A stretch of DNA of 11,009 bases, taken from Lobulomyces angularis. Lineage: Eukaryota > Chytridiomycota > Chytridiomycetes > Lobulomycetales > Lobulomycetaceae. A program made the position numbers and the translations under genes. The stretch spans positions 1-11,009 of the forward strand of contig JADHYX010000568.1 in the NCBI GenBank assembly GCA_027604685.1. The letters run 5' to 3'. The number at the start of each line of letters is the position of its first letter. Position 1 is the first letter of the stretch. Positions 1 through 9,867 of this stretch are shown here, piece after piece. The notes below the pieces were generated by a model. The model ran no database searches. It was given only the letters and a program-made list of their open reading frames with translations, and was not told the origin of the DNA.

Positions 1-2105
1 GCAGCAAAAGATAAAAAGTCAAAAGAAAAGAGAGCGAAAAAAGCAAAGGGCGCAGAAAAAGCTGATGATGTTACTGATTCTATCACAGAGGGTGTCAAAA
101 ATGTCCAGATAGATTCCAATAGAAATAGCACTGGAATTTTGACAAGTCACAAGGACTCAAGAGATATTAAAATTGAAAAGTTTTCCCTTTCTTACTATTC
201 TCAGATTTTAATAAACGAGACTAATATTGAGTTGAATTTTGGGAGAAGATATGGGTTAATCGGCGCTAACGGTTGTGGAAAGTCCACATTCTTACAGTGT
301 TTAGCAAACAGGGAAGTTCCGATTCCTGAACACATGGATATTCATTTGTTAAATGGCGAATATCCTCCAACTGATTTAACTGCAGTTGAAGCTGTTATTG
401 CTGATGCACAAAAAGAACTAGACGTAAATTTTTATTTTATTTCATATTAAACAAAAAATTATTTAACATTTAGAGACTGGAAAAAGTCATGGAAGATATG
501 ATGGCCGAAGATCCTGATAATCCACTTTTGGAAGATTTGTTTGAAAGAATTGAAGGGATGGACGCCTCTACTTTTGAAGCTAGGGCAGGAGTTATATTGC
601 ATGGTTTGGGATTTAATAGTGATTTTATGAAAAAGAAGACGAAAGATTTATCTGGTGGTTGGAGAATGAGAGTTGCTTTAGCTAAAGCTTTGTTTATAAA
701 ACCAACATTACTGTTGTTGGATGAACCAACAAATCATTTGGATTTAGGTGCAGTTGTTTGGCTTGAAGATTATTTGTCCCGTTATGATAGGATTTTATTA
801 ATTATTTCACATTCTCAAGATTTTATGAATGCCGTTTGTACCAATATTATTGATTTAACACCTAAAAAAGAATTAGTTTACTATGGTGGTAATTATGATA
901 TCTATATAAAAACAAAAGGGGAATTGGAAGTAAATCAGATGAAAGCATATGAAAAGCAACAAACTGAGATTGAACACATGAAAAAATTTATTTCCTCTTG
1001 TGGTATGAAGGTTTTATTAATAAAGTTGATTCCTAATTTCATTGAGAACCATTTTATCACTTCTTTTTTTTAACTTTTTATTAAATTTTTTTGATGAATT
1101 CTTTTTAAGGTACGTATTCAAACTTGGTAAGACAAGCCAAGTCTCGTCAAAAAATATTGGATAAAATGGAGGCTGATGGATTAGTGGAAAAAGTACAATC
1201 AACCAAAGAATTTAAATTTAACTTCAATGGTTCTGGGTAAATTGTTGATTTTTCTTCTTTTTTAAATTTTATATTCTGAAGACCTCTACCTCCACCAGTG
1301 TTGAGCTTTACTGACGTATCCTTTTCATATGATGGAAATTTGAAAAATTCACTTTATCGTCATTTGGAATTAGCAGTCGACACTGAATCGAGAGTTGCGT
1401 TAGTAGGACCAAATGGTAAATTTAAATTGTTTTTTTTTTTAATTTTAATGAACTGTAGGTGCTGGAAAATCAACCTTATTGAAGTTGATGATGGGAGAAA
1501 TTCATCCAACAGATGGAGGTATTACTAGGCACACAAAACTGAAGTTGTGCAAATATTCACAGCACTCCACGGAACAGCTGGATACAGAAAAATCAGCTAT
1601 TGAATATTTGAAAGGAAAATTTCCTGAGCTACCGCAAGATTTACCCTTTTGGAGAAGCACCGTTGGTAGATTTGGTTTAAGTGGTAATAGTCAACTTTGT
1701 CCAATTGGTCAACTCTCTGATGGTCAGCGTAGTAGAATCGTGTTTTGTGAGCTTAGCTTGAATAATCCTACGATTCTTTTATTAGATGAACCAACGAATG
1801 CTTTGGATATTGAAACAATTGATTCTCGTAAACTTAAATTAAATTTTTAAATTTAATTTTTTTTTTTTTTTAAAGTTGCTGATGCTATTAATAATTTTAA
1901 TGGTGGAGTGGTGTTGGTTTCTCACGATTTTAGATTAATTTCACAAGTAGCAGAGGAAATTTGGTTATGTGAAGATGGGGTATAAAAAGTATTTTTTTAT
2001 ATTTTTTACTTAATTATTTTTGTATAGAATGTAACCACTTGGGAAGGAAGTATTACTGAATACAAAAATTTACTTAAGAAGCAGGTCCTTTCCGATAAAA
2101 AATAA
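1..2105 (+). CDS. ABCF2: ABCF2/Arb1-type ABC ATPase (5'-truncated at window edge)
   Basis: Soluble twin-cassette ATPase of the ABCF family; the yeast relative Arb1 acts in ribosome biogenesis. The frame is open from base 1 with no start codon, so the N-terminus lies outside. Exons: 1-423, 474-1002, 1110-1236, 1282-1415, 1459-1827, 1876-1979, 2028-2105, giving 587 visible residues; relatives have about 610-625, so few are missing. Seen: a Lys/Ala-rich N-terminal tail; first cassette with Walker [10 protein letters not shown] (88-96), signature LSGGW (about 200) and [11 protein letters not shown] ending at 231; second cassette with Walker A GPNGAGKST (402-410), signature LSDGQ (490-494), Walker B ending LDEPTNALD (521) and SHDFRL. 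The second Walker A is restored only by splicing at 1415/1459, which supports the intron model. ABCF2 rather than other ABCF members is supported by RILHGLGF-like, HSQDF, CTNII and ETIDSLADAIN stretches. Oddity: NALD replaces the usual NHLD in the second cassette. Confidence 0.95.
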
Positions 2106-2366
2106 AATATTTATTTTTTCACACTTTATTTTATTATGTTTCTCATAAACTTTTTGATTGGAGTCAATTCAGTTTCTTGGATGAAGATTTTCAATAAAAA
2201 TTTGGATATTTATTTTATTTTATTTTTTTCGTTTACATTATTAATTTTATGTTTTACTTAATAGTAATAATTTTTTTTTTATTTGAATGCTCAAAAGCTA
2301 AAATTTTTATGAGTTTAAAAGAAAAAATAAACTTTCATCTTCAAAATAAAAAATATTACGATTTAA

Positions 2367-2810
2367 GAGGGCATATCATCTGTTTTTTCAAATCATTTGG
2401 TAATTAAGGAATATTCCGTTGATTATCAAAAAGTTGTGAATGAATACAAATCCTATTCTTTTATATATCTGCAATCTCACTAAGATACCTTAACAATTCT
2501 TCTTATTTAATTTCGCGAAAAGTGCTATCTAATCCGCCTAATAGATTCACTATAGATTCCAATGATATCAGCTCAATTTTACTTCATTATCACCTGAAAA
2601 AAACGTGGTCCACATAAATTTTTGCATTTCAATTCAGCATCCTATCAAAGACCGAAACTTGGAAGCACTTGCTGCTGTCATTATAGTGTCAATAGTGCTA
2701 TGTTGCCTAATTGCCTTTCCTTGAATTTAGAGTGAATTTAGCACAATGTGAAGGAGAGCGGTGTTTATTCTCCGCCCTCAATGTTTGGTGGCACTGCTAA
2801 AAATTAGAAA
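2367..2810. other. G+C-enriched island of unknown nature
   Basis: Counting 60-base blocks gives about 27% G+C at 2461-2520, 32-33% at 2521-2640, 40-42% at 2641-2760 and 37% at 2761-2820. Nearby spacer DNA such as 2221-2280 is near 10%, so this stretch has coding-like composition. Two plus-strand frames are open without an ATG: 2367-2480 (38 codons) and 2566-2721 (52 codons). The second ends in a hydrophobic run (residues 32-51, mostly A, V, I, L, C) before TGA. The frames differ and I recognise no family. It may be an unannotated spliced gene, a decayed gene, a structured RNA, or a long promoter/5' leader of the glutamine synthetase. Confidence 0.35.
2754..2779. repeat. Imperfect G+C-rich inverted repeat
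   Basis: GAGAGCGG (2754-2761) faces CCGCCCTC (2772-2779) across a 10-base loop, with one mismatch in eight pairs. It sits 82 bases upstream of the glutamine synthetase ATG in otherwise AT-rich DNA. It could be a protein-binding site or a leader hairpin; no function is established. Confidence 0.35.
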
Positions 2811-2861
2811 ATCATTATCAGAGATCTTGTCCTACATTAAAAAATTTTTAACATTAAAAAT

Positions 2862-5472
2862 ATGAGCAACCAACTTAGAAGCAATGCTGCAGTGAATGCA
2901 ATTACAAGACCTTCGCGTCACGTCGACTGGCCTACTACCAAGGGCAGATTAAGCTATGTCAGTGAAATTTTTGGCGAAAAAGTCTTCACCCTCTCCAAAA
3001 TGGCTGAATCCCTTCCAAAACCAGAATTCAAAAAATTTGTTGAACAAGTTCAAGGTAGACAACAATTAGACAGATCTACTGCAGATGCTGTTGCTCATGC
3101 TGTCAGAATTTGGGCCATGAATAAGTATAATTTTTTTTTATGGTGATCTAGAATGTAATTTTTTCTTTTTTTTTGCAGAGGTGCTACTCATTATTGCCAT
3201 TGGTTTCAACCTCAAACAGGTACTACTGCTTCAAAACACGACACGTTTTTATCTCTTAAAACTGTAAATAACAATGGCGTTGATGAAGTAAGTGCACATT
3301 TAACACTTTTTTTTTAAAACCTTAAAATTCTTCTTAAAACATATTTTTCCCTCTAATTTAATTGAATTTTATTATTTTTTTTTTTTAACCGTAGACCATT
3401 GCTCTAGATGCTTTTTCTGGAGGAGCATTAATGCAATCGGAACCTGATGCTTCTTCATTTCCTAATGGTGGTATGAGAACTACATTTGAAGCTAGAGGTT
3501 ACACAGTGTGGGATACTGCAAGGTAATTATTTTGAATCCCCCATTCAAATACACTCTACCATTTGAATGAAAATTGTCTTTATTAAAATTTACTCATTAT
3601 TTTCTTATTTACTCTTTTTTTCAGTCCTATGTTTTTACGCCCAGCAGCACATGGAACATTTGTTTTATATATTCCTTCTGTATTTATCTCATACAATGGC
3701 GAGGCTTTAGATGAAAAAACTATTTTACTGAGGTCAAATGAAGCAGTTTCTAACGCTGCCGTTAAATTATTGCATGTTTTGGGGAAAACTCATGTAAAAA
3801 GGGTTATTACTACTTTGGGTTGTGAACAAGAATTTTTTTTAATTGATCGTTCTTTATATCAAATGAGGCCAGACTTAAAAATGACTGGTAGAAGTTTGGT
3901 TGGATCAGTTCCTCCAAAACATCAACAGTTAGAAGACCATTATTTTGGTGCTATTCCTTCCAGAGTAGTTGCGGTCCTTGGTGAAGTCGAAATGGAATTA
4001 TTCAAATTGGGAGTTCCTTTAAAAACTAGGCATAATGAAGTAAGTTTAAAGTTCTATATTAATTGCTAATTTTCTATTTATATTTTAAGGTTGCACCAAA
4101 TCAATTTGAAGTTGCCCCTATATTTGAAGAAGCTGCAGTGGCAGTTGATCACAATCTTTTAACTATGGAAGTTTTCCACACTGTCTCTCATCGTCATGGA
4201 TTAAAAGTTCTATTTCACGAAAAACCTTTCAAAGGTGTTAATGGCTCTGGTAAACATGCTAATTGGGCGCTTTCTACTGACACTGGAGAAAATCTTTTGG
4301 ATCCATCTGCTACGCCTGAAACCAACTATCAATTCTTACTTGTTTTGGCTGCCACATTAGATGCTGTTCACAAACACGGCGGTTTACTTCGTGCTGGTAT
4401 TGCTTCCGCTTCCAACGAGCATCGACTTGGTGCTCAAGAAGCTCCTCCAGGCATTGTTTCTGCTTTTATGTAACTAACACCACTTTATTTATGTGAATCA
4501 CATAATATTTATAGGGGTGAACATTTGGATGAAGTTCTGAACGCAGTAGAAGAAGGTAGACCAGTGAACTCAAAGAATACTGCACATCTCACTTCTGTGA
4601 AAGTAGGTGGTACCCAATTAGACATTAAAGTATCTACACTTCCAGATATTTCACGTGACTTGACAGATCGTAACAGAACCTCACCTTTTGCCTTTACTGG
4701 AAACAAATTTGAGTTTAGAGCTGTTGGCTCAAAACAATCTCCATCCTTTCCTGTTACTTTACTTAATTCAGCTGTGGCGGCATCACTTAATGATGTTGCT
4801 GCTGCTTTAATCGAACAAAAAGGAGAAGCAGAACTACCTACTACTGACGATATATTGGCGGTTGTTCGCAAATTTATTGCCCAATCTAAAAATATCAGAT
4901 TTGAAGGAAACAATTATTCCCAAGAATGGGTTGAAGAGGCAGCTAGAAGGGGATTGCCTAATATCAAATCAGCACCTGCTGCTTTCAAACAACTTTTGGT
5001 TCCTGCTAACGTCGACGTTTTAGTGTCGCAAGGAGTATTGAGCCAAAATGAGTTAAATTCTAGATATCACATCTTGAACGAAACCTACACCAAGAATCAA
5101 CTAATTGAGGCAAATACCTTATCAGCCATGGTGAGTCAGTCGATTTTACCAGCTGCCTTTACCTATAGGAAGGAATTGTGTGACAGTCTGAGAGGCTTAA
5201 AAGAATTTGTATTAGACTATAAATCAACCCCAGAGTTCACCGCACTAGAAGCCCTCCACGGACTAACCAACACTTTGCAGAGCAGTAACTCCGCCTTATT
5301 GAAAGTGATACATACAGTAGAAAATCTTGGTGATACTGATAAAGAAGCAGAAGTGTGTGGAAGTGAGTTAGTTGCTGCGCTGAATACCGTGAGAAACGCT
5401 GCAGATGCGCTTGAAGGTGTTGTTGCAGATAAACACTGGCCTTTCCCAAAATACGCTGAATTGCTGTTTTAA
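2862..5472 (+). CDS. glnN: Glutamine synthetase, type III (GSIII/GlnN)
   Basis: Makes glutamine from glutamate, ammonia and ATP. Exons: 2862-3124, 3179-3287, 3395-3522, 3625-4039, 4090-4469, 4515-5472; product 750 residues. The length and an N-terminal GSIII-type region ([20 protein letters not shown]) separate it from the shorter type II enzyme usual in fungi and from bacterial GSI. Catalytic-domain landmarks: [10 protein letters not shown] (232-241), NQFEVAP (309-315), the ATP-site stretch HEKPFKG...NGSGKHANW (348-364), [12 protein letters not shown] (414-425) and [11 protein letters not shown] (about 494-504), plus a long C-terminal helical extension. Every joint keeps the frame and the introns (54, 107, 102, 50, 45 bp) interrupt these conserved blocks cleanly. 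The ATG at 2862 is the first in frame and has A at -3. GSIII occurs in many bacteria and some protists, and I recall it in some early-diverging fungi. Location is probably cytosolic: no targeting peptide is obvious. Confidence 0.96.
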
Positions 5473-5801
5473 GACTTTTAATTTTTTGATGGATTTTTTT
5501 TTTTTTTTATCGTTATTGAACTTTACAAGCTTCAAGTTGTTTATAAAAAATTTTTTGCAGCTTATTTTAAGTAGTTTTGATAAATTCATATTTTAAAACT
5601 TTGAGTAAAGCTGAGATTCTTTAAAAGAACCCTTTAAAATGTTTAATCAATTCCAAGTGCAACCAGATTAATGCAATCAAAAAATAAAAAAACGCAAGAT
5701 ATCAAGGAAACAATAATTCCAGATACTGCAAATTGATTTTATTTTTTTTAACCAAATTGATTTAAAGAAACACTAACAGCAATTCTTTATATTTTTTCTA
5801 A
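5473..5801. other. Convergent 3' spacer (glutamine synthetase / Dpy-30 gene)
   Basis: This 329-bp stretch lies between two converging genes. AATAAA at 5683-5688 could serve the plus-strand gene, and TTTATT at 5738-5743 (AATAAA on the minus strand) the minus-strand gene, so the two 3' ends may overlap. Short open frames here are low-complexity and not credible genes. Confidence 0.5.
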
Positions 5802-6497
5802 TTAATCCGCACCAGTTTCATTATCTTGGATCTCAACTGGTTGATCTTCTATTGAAGGGTTTTCTGCTAAACTATCTTCTACCAATTCCTCTTTTTCATT
5901 TAAACCTTCTTCTTCTTCCTAAAAAGAAAAAAAAAACCAATAATTAAAAGAAAAGCGCAAATAGTTCATATTTACATCCTCTTCTTCAATGTCCTTATTT
6001 TCCTTTATATCTTTAACTTCAATAGTTTCTTTCTCCTCAGTATCTTCTTTTGGTGCAGTCAAGTTTCTTATAGTTTCTTCAGTTTCCAATCGTAATTTTT
6101 CCTGTAATTCATCTTCCAGCCTCTTTTTTTCTTCTTCTTTCCTTGTTTCTCTTTCCTCCAGAGTTCTTTTTAATTCATTGTATGTTTGATTTCTAATAAA
6201 ACTGTACTCCACTTTTTTTTCAGCTAAAAGTTTTTGAAGTTCTAATAAAGGTTGCTTCTTTAAAATTGCTAAAGCCGATTCCTTTTGCACTCTATCATGC
6301 TCTAATAGATATCGACCTACGAATCCTAAAATAAAGTGCAAAGGTTAGTTTTACTGTAAACAATTAAAAATTGCACCAATGGGGTCTTTATGTGGATGTG
6401 TTGGGTCATTATGAGAATCAATTCCATGAGCGTATAATGATGCAAATGCGTCAGCTAGTACTGGTCCGACACTTTGCCGTAAGTAGTTTGCTTCCAT
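5802..6497 (-). CDS. Dpy-30 motif, coiled-coil protein (flagellar-type candidate)
   Basis: Exons on the minus strand: 6497-6377, 6325-5976, 5918-5802; product 195 residues. The ATG at 6497 follows an in-frame TGA 9 bases upstream, so it is the first possible start. Residues 3-53 match the Dpy-30 two-helix dimerisation motif: YLRQSVGPVLADAF, then DPIGFVGRYLLEH. The motif is completed by the splice at 6377/6325 (GGA, Gly). Between the helices sits an unusual His/Asp/Pro-rich loop (about 24-37). After the motif comes a Lys/Glu-rich region likely to be coiled coil (about 55-120), then an acidic tail. Dpy-30 motifs dock proteins in flagellar radial-spoke or adenylate-kinase complexes and in histone methyltransferase (COMPASS) complexes. 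The coiled-coil extension resembles DYDC-type proteins more than the short COMPASS subunit, so a flagellar role is my inference. Convergent with the glutamine synthetase, divergent from CHS7. Confidence 0.85.
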
Positions 6498-7074
6498 TGA
6501 TTTTCAAAAAAAAAAAAAAAAAAATTTAAACTCCGCTTATAAGTTATTTTGCAAAAATGTTAACTTACTTTTTTAATCCTCTTTGTTTTCTTTACAATTT
6601 CGTTTTTTATTCTTAACTGTGATATTGCAGTATTTTGCTATTTAAGTAATTATTGAATTGCAACTACCCACAATAAACATTAAGAAGTTTTTAAAATACT
6701 CAAAAAAATCATTAATTTTTGAAGATAATGCGTATATAATAAGCATTTGTTTAAAATGTAACAAAAAATTTAAGATTTTTTTAAAAGAAATTTTAATTAC
6801 TGTTCCTTCTCTTTTTTTTTTAGGTATTTTTTCATGATGGTTTTTTTTCTAAATTCTTTTTAAAATTTGTCTTTTCTTAGTAACATTTAACCTTTGATGC
6901 TTTTAAGTTTTTTACATTGATCATATTTTAATTTATTTTTTTTTCTAAAACAAATCCTTCAAAAAATTTTTCAAAAAAAACTTAATTTTTTTTTCGAAAT
7001 CATTCAACCTCATTTGCTCTACTTTTATAATATTGGATAAAAAATATATAAATTATTTTTAACTTCAAAGAAAT
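6498..7074. promoter_or_regulatory. Divergent spacer between Dpy-30 gene and CHS7
   Basis: This 577-bp gap, very rich in A and T, must hold the promoters of both flanking genes. It has many homopolymer runs, the longest being 19 A at 6506-6524, just upstream of the Dpy-30 ATG. Poly(dA:dT) tracts of this kind often keep promoters free of nucleosomes. No individual element can be assigned and no coding frame is convincing. Confidence 0.5.
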
Positions 7075-8224
7075 ATGAGTATCATTATAACAAATGAAAT
7101 AAGTTATATCTGTCGCCAAGTTGGTATTTTTTTTTTCCAAAAAAAAGAAAATTAAACTTAACTTTTTTTAAAATACAGCACTACCTTTATGCCCCTTACT
7201 AAATGCGAATGAACCAATTTGTTATTCCAGAAATATTGCTTTGGGTAATTCATTGCAGGTAATAAAAAAAAATTTTGACAGTAGAAAACTTAAAAATTAT
7301 AAAATAATAAAAAAAAGCTAATTTTTGAGCCTGCATCGATAGTGGTTCATATATGTGCATTGATCATGACTGGAATAATGGTCTATCATGTCAAACAAAA
7401 AATTACTGCTGTAGCTCGGAAGGAAATGATTATATTTTTTTATCTTTATGCCTCAACTACATCTGTAGAATTTTTCTTATTCAGTGGTTTAATTAATAAC
7501 AGCTTTATTTTTTATAAATATTTTGTGAGCCTTTACTATGGCCTATTGCTAAGTACTGTGTGGTGCTTAATGTTAAACGGATTTATTAGCTTTAGGTGGG
7601 TATGTAAAAATTTTTAATCTATTTTTTTAATAAAAATTACGGAAATAGGTTAAAGATGGAGAAAAACTTTCACTATGGGTAATCATAATATTTTATTATA
7701 ATAAAAGTTAATATGTTTTAAATTTGTTAGTTTATCAGGATATCCTCATTTTTTATTTTTGGATTTACTTTTTTTCTAAACATTGTTACTTATTCAGCAC
7801 TATTTAATTTTAACGGTATGACCTTATTCATTTTGCACTACATAATAACCGGTGCCATGATCTTAATATACATTATATCGCAAATTGTTCTAGTGTTAAC
7901 TACTAGGGATGATTGCTGGCCACTGGGTATAAGTTTTATTAAAATTTTTTTTTTTTATGTTTTTTAGGAGATGTTTTTTTTGGAGTGACATTTCTTGTGG
8001 CAGGAAAACTTTTTCAACTCTTATTTAGTACGCAAATTTGTCTACTTTCTAAACATTACATAGATGGATTGTTTTTTGAGACTGTTTTTAACTTACTCAC
8101 TGTCATGATGGTGTACAAATACTGGGATAGCATTACTAGAGAAGATTTAGAGTACAGTGTTAATTACAAAAGCAACCCTTGGGAAGTTAAAAATATTAAT
8201 CTTAATGAAAAAAATATCGTTTAA
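7075..8224 (+). CDS. CHS7: Chitin synthase export chaperone (Chs7 family)
   Basis: Polytopic endoplasmic-reticulum protein; in yeast Chs7 lets chitin synthase Chs3 fold and leave the ER. Exons: 7075-7123, 7179-7258, 7318-7599, 7649-7678, 7731-7926, 7968-8224; product 297 residues (yeast Chs7 is about 316). Exon 1 gives the N-terminal ICRQ; exon 2 gives ALPLCPLL, CYSRNIALGNS; exon 3 gives IFEPAS, KITAVARKE, LMLNGFISF; the 30-base exon 4 encodes a family loop (VKDGEKLSLW); the last exon gives DGLFFETVFNLLTVMMVY and WDSITREDLEYSV, the most conserved block. Seven hydrophobic segments are visible. The acceptor at 7317 was preferred over an in-frame one at 7329 because it supplies the family's IFE/Q residues. 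The usual PPGSGPYPYF-like loop before the third segment is replaced by NNSFIFYKYF. Ends convergent with the NKAP gene. Confidence 0.94.
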
Positions 8225-8553
8225 AATGTTTTTTGGAAAAACAAAAAAAACTGGAAAATACTATTTTATGATATTTTAATGAACCTTTTATAACTGTCTT
8301 GGCAATAATTGAATTAAATAAAAATATCAATTTTTTTAATGTAAATATATTAAATTTAGTTTATTTTTGAAAAAAATAATTGTTTTCTTTTTCTTTTTTT
8401 TGTTAAAATAATGATTAGAATAAGTCTATTGTATTTCTGCAATTTTCTATTAAAACTTATTGTGAAGTGGAATATTGAAAGATTTAAATTATATATAATG
8501 AATGATGGGAATCCACGATGATTATAAAAAAATAAATTGCAAGTATAAATATA
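8225..8553. other. Convergent 3' spacer (CHS7 / NKAP gene)
   Basis: This 329-bp AT-rich gap lies between converging genes. Possible poly(A) signals are AATAAA at 8317-8322 for CHS7 and TTTATT at 8360-8365 (AATAAA on the minus strand) for the NKAP gene. No gene or structured RNA is visible. Confidence 0.5.
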
Positions 8554-9867
8554 TCATTCTTTTCCTTTTTCCAGTCTAGCAAAAGTGTTTGAGACTAGTT
8601 CTTTAAAACCACCGATTATCTTAATAAAAAAAAAATGAGGAGGCAAATCGAATTTAAGATAATTACTTCAGCTTCTTTCCTCATTCTTTCCTGCTGACTG
8701 AATACTAGCAAACTTTTCTTCTCTTCAGCACTGATGACTTGATTTTCTTTACGAACACGCACAGAATTCATCATTTGGTGTCTACTTCCAGACATTACGA
8801 AACCTACTTCTTCATACTTTGTGATATCGTCACTGGTTAAGCCTATTTCTCCTCTTCTAGGAATACGTTTTCCGCTTTGTAAATAGGCTGCCATTGCGCT
8901 ACCTAAAATGATGGTAAAATTCATAAAAAAATTTGCATCTTTCACCTTCCCCATCTAACATATCTCCGCCATACCCAGTACTTTTTACTACGAATTCTAA
9001 AGGAGGAGCTGGACCGAAGTCATCCTCTTCCTCAACTACAGAAGTACCTATTAAAAAGGTTAAAGTCTACTCATTTTATATATGTTTACCTCCTTTTTTA
9101 AAGTCGTTAACGGTTATTAAATCACTCTCGTCTAAATCAACTTTTGGCTTGGTTTTTAGAGGAAGAGGCTTTACAAATTCTGGTTTCATTTCCTGATATT
9201 CTTCCTCACTGCTTTCTTCTCTGTTAGCTATTGTATTTTTACTTACTTTTTTTCTTATTTCCTGTTCATCAGAGGAAACGCTAGAGCTACTAGAGGATTC
9301 TTCTTCAGAAGAATACCTTTTACTTTTTCTTGATTTCTTTTTATTTGATTTCGATTTTCGAGACTTCTTTCTACTTTTATGTTTTGCTACATAGAATTTT
9401 TTTTTTTGAAAATTAATTTGTGGAAAAACTGAACAATACCTTCATTTTTTCGTTTACTTGATTTCGACACCGGTTCATCAATATCAAATGAAGGGGATCT
9501 TGATGGAGACCGTTCCCATATAGATTTTCTACTACTTTCTCGCTCTTTTTGTCTTCTACAATGGAATTTTGAGTATGTTAAAAAAAACTTCATGAGTAAT
9601 TACTCGCTAAAATATGCATCATTGGGCATTTCACCACTTGCATAATCTCTCCTACTTTCTCTATTTTTATTTTCATAATCATGATATGAATCATTCCGTC
9701 TTCTTGAAATTTTCTCATCTTCTCTATATGGACGCCTTCCATTTAGTTTATCATTTGGAGGTAAAGGGGAACGATTTCTTTCTTCTCTGCTATTCTTGTG
9801 AGAATTATAATCTAGCTCTACCTTTTTTATAATTAATGGAATATTGTTAAATTATTAAATTAACCAT
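8554..9867 (-). CDS. NKAP: NKAP family nuclear protein (SynMuv-product domain)
   Basis: Metazoan NKAP is an RNA-binding nuclear protein linked to splicing and transcriptional repression. Minus-strand exons: 9867-9865 (ATG only, predicted), 9821-9604, 9555-9440, 9386-9090, 9047-8946, 8902-8667, 8619-8554; product 345 residues. N-terminal part is Arg/Ser-rich, followed by AYFSERQKERES and IWERSPSRSP, typical of the family. Then come a Lys/Ser/Arg-rich stretch, a serine-acidic stretch, and DDFGPAPP. The C-terminal domain is diagnostic: GEGSAMAAYLQSGKRIPRRG, EIGLTSDDI, VMSGSRH, VRVRKENQVISAEEKKSL and a final EIIGGFKELV helix created by splicing. Introns are 42-53 bp. The start is the weak point: no ATG is in frame before exon 2 unless an intron (9822-9864) splits off the ATG at 9867; the fallback is the internal ATG at 9629, which would drop the RS-rich N-terminus. 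Head to head with SNU23. Confidence 0.93.

Larger units (their letters stand above)
2106..2861. other. Spacer between ABCF2 and glutamine synthetase
   Basis: This 756-bp gap separates two genes on the same strand. The first 260 bases are very AT-rich, with AATAAA at 2101-2106 (overlapping the ABCF2 stop) and 2193-2198 as possible poly(A) signals. From about 2367 the base composition changes (separate entry). The last 60 bases before the ATG at 2862 are again AT-rich. No TATA box or other promoter element can be singled out against this background. Confidence 0.6.

Noticed and set aside
424..2027. Multiple apparent breaks in the ABCF2 gene, as if it were a pseudogene
   Set aside because: Each break has a GT donor and AG acceptor, removal restores frame and family motifs, and the joined length is a multiple of three, so these are introns.
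2309..2407. Small ATG-started frame of 32 codons upstream of the glutamine synthetase
   Set aside because: Short, AT-driven composition, no recognisable motif; at most an upstream ORF if the leader extends that far.
2541..2563. Repeated ATAGATTC 11 bp apart, also a 12-base match to 109-120
   Set aside because: Matches this short are expected by chance in 11 kb of AT-rich sequence; no longer repeat surrounds them.
2400..2861. GATA-type sites (TTATCA, CTATCA) upstream of the glutamine synthetase, suggesting nitrogen regulation
   Set aside because: About four sites are expected by chance in this length and base composition, so the count is not informative.
4509..4913. 134-codon minus-strand frame opposite the glutamine synthetase
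   Set aside because: It mirrors a strongly conserved plus-strand exon and its translation shows no family character.
5368..5596. Short frames on both strands at the end of the glutamine synthetase
   Set aside because: They overlap the conserved C-terminal exon or consist of A/T runs; no independent support.
9614..9832. 72-codon plus-strand frame rich in His, Phe and Tyr
   Set aside because: It is the antisense of the RS-rich NKAP exon, which fits the family and continues through splicing.
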